Source: Paenibacillus caseinilyticus
Lineage (GTDB): Bacteria > Bacillota > Bacilli > Paenibacillales > NBRC-103111
Assembly (NCBI RefSeq): GCF_027533645.1
Contig: NZ_JAQAGY010000001.1
Coordinates: forward strand, 496,001-560,000
DNA length: 64,000 nucleotides
Reading direction: 5' to 3'
In this document: piece by piece, positions 45,863 through 54,852 of the stretch
Numbering within the stretch: the first letter of the stretch is position 1
How the letters are laid out: each line of letters begins with the position of its first letter
The notes under the pieces: generated by a model
Seen by the model: only the letters and a program-made list of their open reading frames with translations
What the model was told of the DNA's origin: nothing
Database searches by the model: none
Program-made: the position numbers and the translations under genes

Positions 45863-46708
45863 TTACTGCTTTTCCCATACCCCGTATTGTCCTGTAGTTC
45901 CAGGTGCTTGACCTTGCGTATACCATTTGGCTTTCCACGTGCTGCCGTTATAAGAGACGAGATCCCCGTAGTTATATACCTTGGTTAAACTCCAAGCTGC
46001 AGCAGTCCCCGTACTCGGGTCTGTTGTGCCGCCTGTGCCCGGATCGGTTGTACCGCCTCCGGTTCCTGGCGTTGTTTGACCGTCAAAGTTACCGTCAATC
46101 AGAGAGTAGAAGGTGTTGCCTGTGTAGTCAACCTGCCACAGGGCAAGGATGACATGGTATCCTGTACGCGCCGGGATCGTGCAGCCATGGGTAGGATTGC
46201 CTGGTGATTTCCCCTTATCATCTACCGAGCAGAAAGGAGTAAGGTCGAAGGAGTCCCGAGTGAGCGGCTGATTAGGGTTCCATCCTGGCTTCGTGATGTA
46301 GTACTTATAGTTGTCCGAGATATGCTGTGCAGGAATGGTCCATTTGAACTCATGGAATCCAGACGACATGCCGTGCTTGTACCAGCGCGTGCTTGTCTGC
46401 TCGTCAAGCACTTCGTACGGACGACCTGCACTTCCGAACTTCCCGTCAGGTGCGCCGGACTGAGGGAACGTTCCTGGATGCTCCGTATCGGCCGGGATGG
46501 CATTTGCGCAGTTCAGATTGATTCCCTTCACGCACAGATCTCCACGGGAGCCCTCAACATAGCCATGAGCCGAAGCACCGTCGGCTGCCAGGAGCGAACC
46601 GGCTGCCGACAGGAACATGATTCCTGCGCCGATCAGCAGTTTGTTCATCATAGGAATTCTTCTTTTTCCCTCTGCGAGGGGGGCATGAGTTAATTGTCTA
46701 ACGGACAT
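45863..46708 (-). CDS. Lytic polysaccharide monooxygenase, AA10, with C-terminal CBM5/12
   Basis: 281 residues. A secretion signal ends at GASA, leaving an N-terminal histidine (HGYVEG), the first ligand of the copper histidine brace; the second histidine is probably in WYKHGMSSGFHEF. The AA10 domain runs to ~residue 200 and is followed by a Thr/Gly/Asp linker and a chitin-binding CBM5/12 (AAAWSLTKVYNYGDLVSYNG, WYTQGQAPG, GVWEKQ). It cleaves crystalline chitin or cellulose by oxidation. The ATG at 46708 has AGGAGG 9 nt upstream, giving a long signal peptide; the ATG pair near 46651 is a shorter alternative without a good site. Confidence 0.95.
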   Translation of the reverse strand: MSVRQLTHAPLAEGKRRIPMMNKLLIGAGIMFLSAAGSLLAADGASAHGYVEGSRGDLCVKGINLNCANAIPADTEHPGTFPQSGAPDGKFGSAGRPYEVLDEQTSTRWYKHGMSSGFHEFKWTIPAQHISDNYKYYITKPGWNPNQPLTRDSFDLTPFCSVDDKGKSPGNPTHGCTIPARTGYHVILALWQVDYTGNTFYSLIDGNFDGQTTPGTGGGTTDPGTGGTTDPSTGTAAAWSLTKVYNYGDLVSYNGSTWKAKWYTQGQAPGTTGQYGVWEKQ

Positions 46709-47047
46709 TATTGTACGCCTCCTAATGTATTGAATTTGTTGATGTGTCGGTCTTCAGTTGTTTAATGCATGAATCCAAGAATAACGAAGAATTAGGCCTA
46801 TTCGTGTATGTGCTACCACCTCCTCGAAAACATATTACCACTGAAGTTCCATAATTTGGGTGGATGATTTGCGCTAAAAAAGTGGACATTTTTACATAAG
46901 GAATCGGATCCAAACAGGTAAAAATGTCCACTTTTATTGAGAGTTTAGTACACCGACAAGATTCGGGTAGGATGGTAACATTTGGGGGAGGCCTGTTCGT
47001 TCAACAGCTTCACATCTATAAGAAGCAAAGAAGGTGCTGCGTCCAAA
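46709..47047. repeat. Intergenic region with an 18-bp inverted repeat at 46876-46935
   Basis: The arms AAAAGTGGACATTTTTAC (46877-46894) and its exact reverse complement (46918-46935) are separated by 23 bp. The region lies between divergent genes, so a terminator is not needed here. It could be a regulatory hairpin or the remains of a small inverted-repeat element. Nothing else was seen. Confidence 0.7.
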
Positions 47048-48037
47048 ATGAATACTCAGTTTATGAAATGGGAGGGCATGTACACGCATGTGAAATGGTT
47101 CACGGAAGTTCACGATCTACATCCACAGCCGATATCCGAGGTGATTACGTCCACCTTTTTATTCTGGTTGGGCATTACCCTTCTGGTCCTGCTGTTCATC
47201 TCTATCTTCAATGAACAGCTGGAGCAAGTGTCGATGGTTCATAGGGTTCACCGGATCTTGAACGCTCTGAGAGGCTATCAGCTGACGATATTCCGTTTAG
47301 GACTGGGAATCGGCCTGCTGCTGCAGTTGAGCACGGGTGCTTACCTTGTGCCTACCTTTGAGTCTGATACGGGCTGGGTCTATGCCCTGTTGGGCACAGC
47401 CATAGCCGGCCTGCTGCATCGAAGGCTGCTGCCTGTGAGCGGAGCTGCGCTCTCGATCCTGTGTCTGCATGCGCTCTCTCGTTATGGGTTGTTCTACTCT
47501 CTGGATTACATGTACTATGCCGGAGTGATCTACTATTTGTTCGCTGCGAACAGCAGCTGGAAGCATACGGCTGTTCCTGTGCTGTATTCATGCACTGGAA
47601 TGTCCCTTGCCTGGCTCTCCATGGAGAAAATGACCATGGCCTCCCTCGCCTGTTCGCTGATGCACGAATATGGACTGCCGACGATCGGCTTTACCGTCGA
47701 GGATTTTGTACTGATCTCTGCTTTTGTTGAGCTGGGGTTGGCTTGGGCTTTTATCGTTGGACTGATGAACCGCTTTACAGCACTGATAGTGAGCGGAATC
47801 TTCCTGTCCACCTCGACGGTTTTCGGATTTACAGAGGTTGTCGGCCATACGGTCATGCACACCATTTTTCTTATTTTTCTGATTGAAGGCAGAGAGAAGT
47901 CCAGTACACTGTACCTTTTCCACCAAACACCAGGAATGCGCAGCATGTTCGTCATCGTCAATTTCTGTATACTCCTGTTCAGTCTGATGGCGATCTATGT
48001 ATGGATGGGGCAGCCAGGGAACGGTTTTACCGTGTAA
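47048..48037 (+). CDS. Uncharacterised polytopic membrane protein (paralogue of 19657-20646)
   Basis: About 329 residues, eight to ten hydrophobic segments. Nearly identical blocks to the 19657 paralogue include SLMHEYGLPTIGFTVEDFVL, ELGLAWAFIVGLMNRFTAL and VFGFTEVVGHTVMHT; MYTHVKWFTE near the N terminus also matches. Family not recognised. Here, unlike at the other copy, a DoxX-like gene follows after 29 nt, suggesting a two-component membrane unit. The ATG at 47048 has AGAAGGTG 11 nt upstream; in-frame ATGs just downstream lack spacing. Confidence 0.8.
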   Translation: MNTQFMKWEGMYTHVKWFTEVHDLHPQPISEVITSTFLFWLGITLLVLLFISIFNEQLEQVSMVHRVHRILNALRGYQLTIFRLGLGIGLLLQLSTGAYLVPTFESDTGWVYALLGTAIAGLLHRRLLPVSGAALSILCLHALSRYGLFYSLDYMYYAGVIYYLFAANSSWKHTAVPVLYSCTGMSLAWLSMEKMTMASLACSLMHEYGLPTIGFTVEDFVLISAFVELGLAWAFIVGLMNRFTALIVSGIFLSTSTVFGFTEVVGHTVMHTIFLIFLIEGREKSSTLYLFHQTPGMRSMFVIVNFCILLFSLMAIYVWMGQPGNGFTV

Positions 48038-48066
48038 ACCAAATATGTAAAGGAGCTGGCATTCAT

Positions 48067-48585
48067 TTGAACACGTTCGAGCGGTTTATCAAACGAAGTA
48101 CAACAGTTGCCATACTGCTGACACTAATCCGATTTTATTTGGGATGGAAATGGTTGACCTCCGGTTGGGGAAAAATAACCGGTTCCAAGGCCTTCGATGC
48201 TTCAAGCTTCTTAAAAAATGCTATTGCCAACTCCACTGGCGCCAAACCGACTGTGCAAGGCTGGTGGGGCAGCTTTATCGAAGCCGTGGCTCTCCCTAAT
48301 ATCAAGGTCATTAATGTACTGATTCCATGGGGAGAATTTCTGGTCGGCCTCGCGCTGCTCCTCGGCATTTTCACCGTATTTGCGGCATGGATGGGAGCAC
48401 TTATGAACTTTTCCTTCTTCTTGTCCGGTTCCATCAGTACGATTCCCCAGATGCTGCTATGCTCCTTCATCCTGATTTATGCGGGCCAGCATGCAGGCCG
48501 AATCGGGATCGATTATCTGCTGTACCGTTACCGGCGTAAGGCTCAAGGGTCAGTAGGACCGGAGCAGCCTGCTGCGCCAGGTTAA
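48067..48585 (+). CDS. DoxX-like membrane protein
   Basis: 172 residues, four membrane segments. LIRFYLGWKWLTSGWGKITG near the N terminus and LIPWGEFLVGLALLLGIFT in the middle are typical of the DoxX/DoxD-like family, some of which take part in thiosulfate:quinone oxidation or oxidative-stress complexes. The start is taken as TTG at 48067, with AAAGGAG 11 nt upstream; no ATG is available. It is co-transcribed with the polytopic membrane protein upstream. Partner and substrate unknown. Confidence 0.83.
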   Translation: MNTFERFIKRSTTVAILLTLIRFYLGWKWLTSGWGKITGSKAFDASSFLKNAIANSTGAKPTVQGWWGSFIEAVALPNIKVINVLIPWGEFLVGLALLLGIFTVFAAWMGALMNFSFFLSGSISTIPQMLLCSFILIYAGQHAGRIGIDYLLYRYRRKAQGSVGPEQPAAPG

Positions 48586-48655
48586 CGGAGAGCAGGCTCT
48601 ATGGCCCCCTTTTTATTCAAGTAATCCTCCACGGGTGAGCCATCAGATCTAGCGA

Positions 48656-48686
48656 CAAAAGAGCCAAGGATCAAATCCCTGGCTCT
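48656..48686 (-). terminator. Terminator of the chemoreceptor operon
   Basis: 12-bp stem AGAGCCAGGGAT / ATCCTTGGCTCT (wobble pairs) with a TTG loop and TTTTG tail on the minus strand, 7 nt past the stop. Confidence 0.8.
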
Positions 48687-48693
48687 CCAATCC

Positions 48694-50739
48694 TTAACTC
48701 TGCTTTTTAAAGTTTTGAATCGATTCATTCATTGCTTGCGCTTTGCCGTTGAGCTGCTCCGAGCCCTTCATGATGTGATTCATCATTATGGTCTGTTCCT
48801 CCACAATGGCGGAAATCTCCTCAATTGCAGCAGCCGTTTGCTGGGTAATGGCCATTACGCTCTCAATAGCATCTTCGGTTTGAGCTGTCTGCTTATTATT
48901 GTCCTCGATCTTCTTGCCCAAGGACTCGAACTCGGAAATGGTCTTATCCAGAGATCCAATAATATGGATGAACACATTCTCCGTTTCATTGACATAGAAT
49001 TCCTGCTTCTCAAAAATGCTCTGTCCCTGATTGACATTATCGATCATGCTGGCCGTCTGCACGTCAATGGAAGCAGCCATCTCATGAATCTTCTTGGTCG
49101 ATTGATTGGTCATTTCAGCGAGCTTTTTGACTTCATTGGCCACGACCGCAAAGCCACGGCCGCTCTCCCCTGCGCGTGCTGCCTCAATCGCCGCATTCAG
49201 CGCCAGCAGGTTGGTCTGGGCACTAATTTCAGAGATGATCTCAACGAATTGTGTGATATTCTTGACCTTTTCATCCACTGAATGCGCGTCCATGCTTATT
49301 TTTTTGGTCATCTCCAGAGACATGTTATTCTGCTCTTTGAGCGCACCGATGGAGGCAAACTTCTCGTTACAGAAGCTTTGAATGCCTGTCGAGATCTCGC
49401 TAACGTCTCTGAGCTTGTCCTTGATCTCATTCAACTGTTCAACCAGGAGCTTCATGGAGCTGTTCATGCTGCCGGCATCCTCTGCTTGACGGCTCGTACC
49501 TACAGCCAGCTCACTAACGGTATCGCTGATTTGATTGCTGCTTTCTGCCGATGCGGTGATCAACTCATTGATTTCATTGGAATTGTGCAGTACGGAAGAT
49601 GACACATCCTCCGAGTCGCGAATGAGCTGATCGATTGTGCTAACCATGCTATTAAAACCTGCATTGAGTTCAGCGATCTCCTGCTTCACCTTACCGTCAG
49701 GAATTCGCATAAAATCACCATTACGAACGCCATTCATATGAGAAATCAGAAGCTCGATAGGTCTAGAAATCAGTGATTTGGTGACATACAGCGCCAGTCC
49801 CAGAGAAAGGGCAAGGAGCACGAGGCCTATGATAATCGAGGCATTCCGCAGGATTCCCATATCCTTCAGTAAATAATCGAGGCTTACCTCCGAAGCCAGC
49901 TTCCAGCCATTGTTCAGGGTCATGAAGCTGATCATCATGTCGCCGCTCCTTAGCAGCCCACTGTCATTATTCATCATCTGTTCAAGAGAGAAAGCATTAT
50001 CAGCGGACTTCCCCACAGCATCTCCATGATTATGGACCACGTACTGACCTGCCGGATTTAGCAGATACACATTCCCTTGATCCCCTATATCGACACCTTT
50101 GGTGACTTCCAAATATTTATCTACGCTCATTTCTACAACCATTACACCTGCGGTATTGCGGCTGCTGGAATAGGTGACTTTACGAGTAACATATACCTTG
50201 TCGAAATTCCCGTCCACTCCAGTGCTCCAGATGGCTTCTCCTTTGCTCTCCAGTGCCTTCTTGAACCATTCACTGCTTGTAAATGTTCCTTTGGCAAGTG
50301 ATACGGCGGGGTTATCCTGCCCACGCCCGGAAAAGAAATAGTCGCCATTTTTACCATAAACTCGAATGGATTGGATGGTATCGCTGGAGAGCACAGCGGA
50401 CAGCAGCGTGTTCTTTATATCTGTCGTCCGTTTTAACTCTTTTTCCGTGTCGTTTTCCGGACGGTCCAAGCTGTTAATAATGGTTTTGTTTTTAAGCAGC
50501 GCCATCATGGTGTCTTCAACCAGTTGATTCTCCACATCCGTATTTTTCCCTACCTGATCAATTAGCTGCTCTGAATAATTTCCCACTTTATCTTCAATAA
50601 TACTTTGAGAGAGCGTATAGGATGTTCCGGTTACGAGCACCAACGGAACGATTACGATACCCATGAACCAGTACGTTAAAGATTGTTTAATCGAACGCGG
50701 GACAATGGAAGTCGGTTTGAACGATTGAAATTTTGACAC
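48694..50739 (-). CDS. Methyl-accepting chemotaxis protein with dCache-type sensor
   Basis: 681 residues. Membrane segments at ~20-42 and ~297-318 enclose a ~250-residue extracellular sensor with dCache-like features ([32 protein letters not shown]). HAMP follows, then a long coiled coil with the signalling tip [20 protein letters not shown]. The start is GTG with AGAGGTGA 6 nt upstream, and that ribosome site overlaps the stop of the binding-protein gene; the gap is 6 nt. The coupling suggests that the lipoprotein delivers its sugar to this receptor. Confidence 0.94.
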   Translation of the reverse strand: MSKFQSFKPTSIVPRSIKQSLTYWFMGIVIVPLVLVTGTSYTLSQSIIEDKVGNYSEQLIDQVGKNTDVENQLVEDTMMALLKNKTIINSLDRPENDTEKELKRTTDIKNTLLSAVLSSDTIQSIRVYGKNGDYFFSGRGQDNPAVSLAKGTFTSSEWFKKALESKGEAIWSTGVDGNFDKVYVTRKVTYSSSRNTAGVMVVEMSVDKYLEVTKGVDIGDQGNVYLLNPAGQYVVHNHGDAVGKSADNAFSLEQMMNNDSGLLRSGDMMISFMTLNNGWKLASEVSLDYLLKDMGILRNASIIIGLVLLALSLGLALYVTKSLISRPIELLISHMNGVRNGDFMRIPDGKVKQEIAELNAGFNSMVSTIDQLIRDSEDVSSSVLHNSNEINELITASAESSNQISDTVSELAVGTSRQAEDAGSMNSSMKLLVEQLNEIKDKLRDVSEISTGIQSFCNEKFASIGALKEQNNMSLEMTKKISMDAHSVDEKVKNITQFVEIISEISAQTNLLALNAAIEAARAGESGRGFAVVANEVKKLAEMTNQSTKKIHEMAASIDVQTASMIDNVNQGQSIFEKQEFYVNETENVFIHIIGSLDKTISEFESLGKKIEDNNKQTAQTEDAIESVMAITQQTAAAIEEISAIVEEQTIMMNHIMKGSEQLNGKAQAMNESIQNFKKQS

Positions 50740-50745
50740 TGCAAA

Positions 50746-52008
50746 TCACCTCTTTACACTTTTATTTACAATCGTCTTCTGGATTTCGGAGAGCATCTGC
50801 TCTTTGCTGATCTTGCCTAACATAAACTGCTGTGCAGACTTGGTAATCTCGGCTGTCGCTCCGTCAGGGAGAAGCTGCCAATACCACCCTCTCGTTTTTC
50901 CGTCCTTCGCATAGTCCTGAACTGAGGAAGCAATTGAACCCAAATCTTCCGTTTTGTAAGCAATATTTTTGAAAGCCGGGATATACTTGAGCTCCTTGAC
51001 GAGGAAATCTTTGCCTACTTCAGAAGACAGCAACCAGTTTATAAGTTTCTCTGCTTCCTCTTTGTGTTTGGATTCCTTGTTGATCAACCAATAATTCGGA
51101 ACACCCGTAAAGATATAGTCCCGGTTCTCGTTATCTACCGGCATTGGCAGTACGCCCACCTGCAGGTTGGGGTTGATTTGAGAAATATTCAGCTGCGTCC
51201 AGTTCCCCTGCTGCATCATGGCTGTCTTGCCTTCGGCAAAATTGGTTACCTGTGAGTTATAATCCGTTGTAAGTGCATTTTTGCTATACTTCATTGTCAG
51301 GCTGAGCAGGTCAGCCCAGCCCAACATGACCTTATCCTGTGTGAAATCAATCTCGCCTTTTCTCGCCTTTTCTATGAACTCACTTGGATTCGGTTGACTC
51401 GCCAGTGCCGCATTAAATGTATGCAGTCCGATTACCCACCACTCCGCATAACCGTTCGAGAACGGAGTAATACCTTTGCTCTGCAGCTGCTCTGCGGCGG
51501 CTTCTAGTTCCTTTTGTGTAGTCGGCAGCTTTTCGATCCCGGCCTGTTTGAACAATTCCTTATTATACAGAAATCCGTAGGCCTCTAGAGCGATAGGCGT
51601 ACCATATACGCGGCCATCTTTGGATACACCCTCGGTAACTCCACTTATCGCATTTTTTATCCATTCTTTATCCGTAATATCAAGCGCCACATCATTCCAT
51701 GCTTGAAAGTTACCATAGCCTTCAACGGAGAAAATATCCGGTCCGTCATTCAATGCGAATTTGGAGTAGAGTTCTTCGTCATAATCCACTCCACCACCCA
51801 GATTTTCAAACTGCAGGTCAATCTCGGGGTGTTCCTTCTCATAGAGACTTTCCAAAGTCTTCATCTTCCCGGCAACTTCTGCCTTTCGGTCGAACACCCG
51901 AAGAACTATTTTATCTTGAGGCTCCTTGACGGCATGCAAGACTTCGTTGGATGCGGCCGAACAACCGGACAGCAGCACGGGAAGCAGCAGTAAAGCATAT
52001 TTCTTCAT
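50746..52008 (-). CDS. Sugar-binding lipoprotein coupled to a chemoreceptor
   Basis: 420 residues, family 1 extracellular solute-binding protein. The signal peptide ends in the lipobox LLSGCSA. Binding-protein features include IDLQFENLGGGVDYDEELY, YGFLYNKELFKQAG and GKTAMMQQGNW. No permease or ATPase gene is adjacent; the only partner is the methyl-accepting protein downstream, 6 nt away. A dedicated sensing role is therefore more likely than uptake, though it could also serve a distant transporter. GAGGAG lies 11-12 nt before the ATG. Confidence 0.92.
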   Translation of the reverse strand: MKKYALLLLPVLLSGCSAASNEVLHAVKEPQDKIVLRVFDRKAEVAGKMKTLESLYEKEHPEIDLQFENLGGGVDYDEELYSKFALNDGPDIFSVEGYGNFQAWNDVALDITDKEWIKNAISGVTEGVSKDGRVYGTPIALEAYGFLYNKELFKQAGIEKLPTTQKELEAAAEQLQSKGITPFSNGYAEWWVIGLHTFNAALASQPNPSEFIEKARKGEIDFTQDKVMLGWADLLSLTMKYSKNALTTDYNSQVTNFAEGKTAMMQQGNWTQLNISQINPNLQVGVLPMPVDNENRDYIFTGVPNYWLINKESKHKEEAEKLINWLLSSEVGKDFLVKELKYIPAFKNIAYKTEDLGSIASSVQDYAKDGKTRGWYWQLLPDGATAEITKSAQQFMLGKISKEQMLSEIQKTIVNKSVKR

Positions 52009-52099
52009 AATGACTTCATCTCCTCTACCTATCTGGTTATTCAGCTCTATCTATTTTAATATCGTCAACTAATTGAACATTTGTGATCCTTTGTTATGC

Positions 52100-52174
52100 A
52101 AAAAAGGAGAGCGCCTCGGTATGATGGGGCTGTCCACGGGTTCAAAACCCAACACCATCAAGGAGGCGCTCTTC
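52100..52174 (-). terminator. Branched hairpin downstream of the GH27-like gene, with a 13-codon open frame alongside
   Basis: Outer stem GAAGAGCGCCTC / GAGGCGCTCTCC (one mismatch) followed on the minus strand by TTTTTT. Inside are nested stems TGATGG/CCATCA and GGGTT/AACCC. On plus, AAGGAGG precedes ATG at 52176 of a 13-codon frame (MKFQQSDAQNQTD) ending at 52217. The hairpin can terminate the GH27-like gene; the plus-strand signals hint at the remains of a transposase gene start. Confidence 0.6.
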
Positions 52175-52256
52175 TATGAAGTTTCAGCAATCTGACGCAC
52201 AAAATCAAACGGATTGAACGAATTACTGTACAGCTGTCTGTACAGCCAGCATTCTC

Positions 52257-54509
52257 TTAGTTCCTAACCAATACCACGTCATCGATCTGCAGGTTCACGT
52301 CCCCTTGATCCCCTTTAATATAGAAACCAACATCGAGCTGCCCATTGGTCACATTTATGTTTGCCGTGTAGAGTTGATACTCCGCCCCATGCTTGACGTC
52401 CACATAAACCGGTTCGCCCCCGTAGCCTGACACCTCCATCCGGCTGATGGCAGGGATCCCTGTATTTTGCTTGATCCAAGCTCTGACGGCATATGTTCCA
52501 TTAGGTAATCCGGTTTTCGTCTGATGCACCCTCTGCTGGTAGGCTGTATTACTCCAGAACCATAGCTTCCGGTTCCCGCTGTGCACATCATTCCCATCGA
52601 CGCCGTACTTGGCGGACTGGCCTTCTGGATGCCATTCCTGCCAGCCAGTAATATTCCCGCTCTCAAACCCGGGGTTGCTGAAGGTCAGCACAGGGTCTGG
52701 GGTGATGCCTCCCTCTGAGAACTTGATCCAGTTCAGGTTGAAGTTCATACTGACCGCCTTGATCCGTACAGCATGCTCTCCGGCCGGCAGGGTTACCGTG
52801 TTGGACACCGTCGCATAGCTCTGCCATCCGCCGGTCTCGGGTACACTTACCGTAGTCAGCACGTTGTTGTCCAGCAGCACGTCGAATTTACCAGTGCCGT
52901 TGATGCTGGCCACCCGGGATTCGAGCTTGTAGGTTCCCGCTGTCTTGACATTGACCTTATATTCCATGAAATCGCCCGTATCGATGTGGCCCACGTTTTG
53001 TCCGCCTTCCCCGCAGTTCTCCACCTCGATGCCGGACATCGCATCATACTGCTCCGCCTCGATTAATCCTGGCACAGCTTTGGATACGGGAGCGGTGCCG
53101 CCAGGTGTAATTTTCAGCACTCTGACATCATGCTCCCCGAGGTTCACACTGTACGAATTCATGCTGCCCAGCTCCTTGTGGGTCCACAGGTCGCGCACCG
53201 TTGCATTTCCGGATATGCCGAGGTCCGCTGCAAAATTAATACTCTTGGTAACAGCGTCGCTGTCCCGGTTGAACAAGCCTACAATCCAGCTTCCGTCCGG
53301 CAGTCTGCCTTTCCATTTCATACTCTCCGGGTTGGTAGGATCGGTACTGAAAGGCTTGGCCGCGAAGCCCTGTTTGTTCAACGCCAGCAGCTCCGTATTT
53401 TGATACACCCAAGCCGAACCGCCGATGGTATCGTATTGGTCTGCGATAAGCAGCGGGGCACCCGAGAGTACTACTGCGGACACGGCGGACTTCCTCTCCT
53501 CGTCCCGGGACATATTATGAATGCGCAGGAAATCCGCGTCGAGGATCATCTTCCCTTTGCCGGCGACCTTAGACCAGTAGATCAATCCGTCAAAAGCATT
53601 ATGGTACTGCGACCAATAGGGAAAGTGCGTTCCCCTGTCCATGTCGCTGAACCGTCCCCAATCCCCTTGGCCCACATCTTCATTCACCCGAATCCAGTCG
53701 CCATACTTCAGTTCAATCTCCCCATCGTTATGCAGATGCGGCATCACGAGACTGAGCTCCATCTCATCTCCGCAAGCTTCGGCCATCCATTGGAGTGCCA
53801 GCTCATAATTCGCTCTACCGTGAGCCTTGCCCACCTGACGCCCCTTGTCGATGCCATCCTCATACCAGGAGAGAAAATCGACTCTCAGCACTTTGGCCCC
53901 TGCGTTTTTAAAATAGTTCACATAGCCCTTCACGTACTGCTCAGCGCCCGGCTTCGTTACATCCAGCCAGTACAGGGATGTAGGCTGCCCCCCATTGAAC
54001 CGGTCATCGGCATGCACCAGACTCTCCACCGGGATATCCGTACCGACTACCTTGTAACTGGAATTGCCAACTACCGTGGGGCTGACCCAGAGAGGGTTAT
54101 AATACACACCCAGCTTCATCCCCTTCCCTTTCAAGTAATCGCCCCAATACTTCCAATCATGCGTCCAGCTGTCGTTGTGCGAGAGGATATATCCATTCGG
54201 ATTGACTTTGGTAGCGCCTTCAACCCAACCGTCCGTAATGGCGGTATCATAGCCGTATGATTTGAAGTTGTCCGCGAGCCAGTCGATATTCCGCTTCCAG
54301 CGGTCCTCCGGCATAGATGTATTGTTGGCGAATTGATGCTCATAGGTGCTCCAGGCCAGTGGGCCAGTTCCCTTTTGGGTGAACACACTGTCTCTGGCCA
54401 TAGCGGATGCGGCGAAGAGCAGACTCATGGAAATGGCTGCTGCCGTTATACCAAAAATTTTACGGTGACTCTTCTGTTTGGAGCGCTTGCCGGATGAATG
54501 GTTCAACAA
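52257..54509 (-). CDS. Secreted GH27-like glycoside hydrolase with CBM6 and C-terminal carbohydrate-binding module
   Basis: About 750 residues. Signal peptide in the first ~40 (IFGITAAAISMSLLFAASAMA). A TIM-barrel follows whose strands and the aspartate segment KVLRVDFLSWYEDG fit the GH27/alpha-galactosidase D group, which also contains isomalto-dextranases; a beta-sandwich follows (~400-460). Then a CBM6 domain (LIEAEQYDAMSGIEVEN ... HIDTGDFMEYKV ... NLNWIKF) and a final module beginning SNPGFESGNITGW. The last module is clearly similar to two modules of the GH66 enzyme at 62131-64000, suggesting a shared substrate. The start is taken as TTG because AGGAGGGG lies 6 nt upstream; an ATG six codons earlier has none. 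Confidence 0.8.
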   Translation of the reverse strand: MLNHSSGKRSKQKSHRKIFGITAAAISMSLLFAASAMARDSVFTQKGTGPLAWSTYEHQFANNTSMPEDRWKRNIDWLADNFKSYGYDTAITDGWVEGATKVNPNGYILSHNDSWTHDWKYWGDYLKGKGMKLGVYYNPLWVSPTVVGNSSYKVVGTDIPVESLVHADDRFNGGQPTSLYWLDVTKPGAEQYVKGYVNYFKNAGAKVLRVDFLSWYEDGIDKGRQVGKAHGRANYELALQWMAEACGDEMELSLVMPHLHNDGEIELKYGDWIRVNEDVGQGDWGRFSDMDRGTHFPYWSQYHNAFDGLIYWSKVAGKGKMILDADFLRIHNMSRDEERKSAVSAVVLSGAPLLIADQYDTIGGSAWVYQNTELLALNKQGFAAKPFSTDPTNPESMKWKGRLPDGSWIVGLFNRDSDAVTKSINFAADLGISGNATVRDLWTHKELGSMNSYSVNLGEHDVRVLKITPGGTAPVSKAVPGLIEAEQYDAMSGIEVENCGEGGQNVGHIDTGDFMEYKVNVKTAGTYKLESRVASINGTGKFDVLLDNNVLTTVSVPETGGWQSYATVSNTVTLPAGEHAVRIKAVSMNFNLNWIKFSEGGITPDPVLTFSNPGFESGNITGWQEWHPEGQSAKYGVDGNDVHSGNRKLWFWSNTAYQQRVHQTKTGLPNGTYAVRAWIKQNTGIPAISRMEVSGYGGEPVYVDVKHGAEYQLYTANINVTNGQLDVGFYIKGDQGDVNLQIDDVVLVRN

Positions 54510-54566
54510 TGATTTCCCCTCCTGCATGGAATGAAGTAAACTTGCGGTAGTATATCTACGCCGAGC

Positions 54567-54580
54567 TGCAATCGTTTACA
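54567..54580 (-). promoter_or_regulatory. Probable cre (catabolite-responsive) site upstream of the GH27-like gene
   Basis: TGTAAACGATTGCA on the minus strand matches the Bacillus CcpA consensus TGWAANCGNTNWCA at all but one position, 57 nt before the start codon. Consistent with glucose repression. The rest of the 340-nt gap holds no gene. Confidence 0.5.
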
Positions 54581-54811
54581 CAAAAAACGTACCACCTCCT
54601 CGTCCTTTACGCTAACGGCACTGCCGTAGTTGTATCTTAGCATCCCCTCGTCATGAAAGCGGTAGATAAACTCATCAAAAAAGGTGCACTTTTCAGCCTG
54701 TATGAAGAAAAAAAGAGAGACTCCCTTAAAGGCAGCCCCACTGCTGAAGTAACGATTCCGATGTTTAGGCACGATTCCCCATTGGAATTCACTTCTCCTC
54801 TCATTACAAAT

Positions 54812-54842
54812 GTACAGGGCTGCCTGGGGAGCAGCCCTGTAC
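54812..54842 (-). terminator. Terminator after the dextran-locus binding protein
   Basis: Perfect 12-bp stem GTACAGGGCTGC / GCAGCCCTGTAC with a 7-nt loop, 10 nt after the stop; it separates the importer genes from the GH27-like gene. Tail weakly T-rich. Confidence 0.8.
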
Positions 54843-54852
54843 TGACTTTACT

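Noticed and set aside
52226-52245. Two copies of the palindrome CTGTACAG
   Set aside because: Short and directly after the GH27-like gene stop; likely chance or part of the terminator region.
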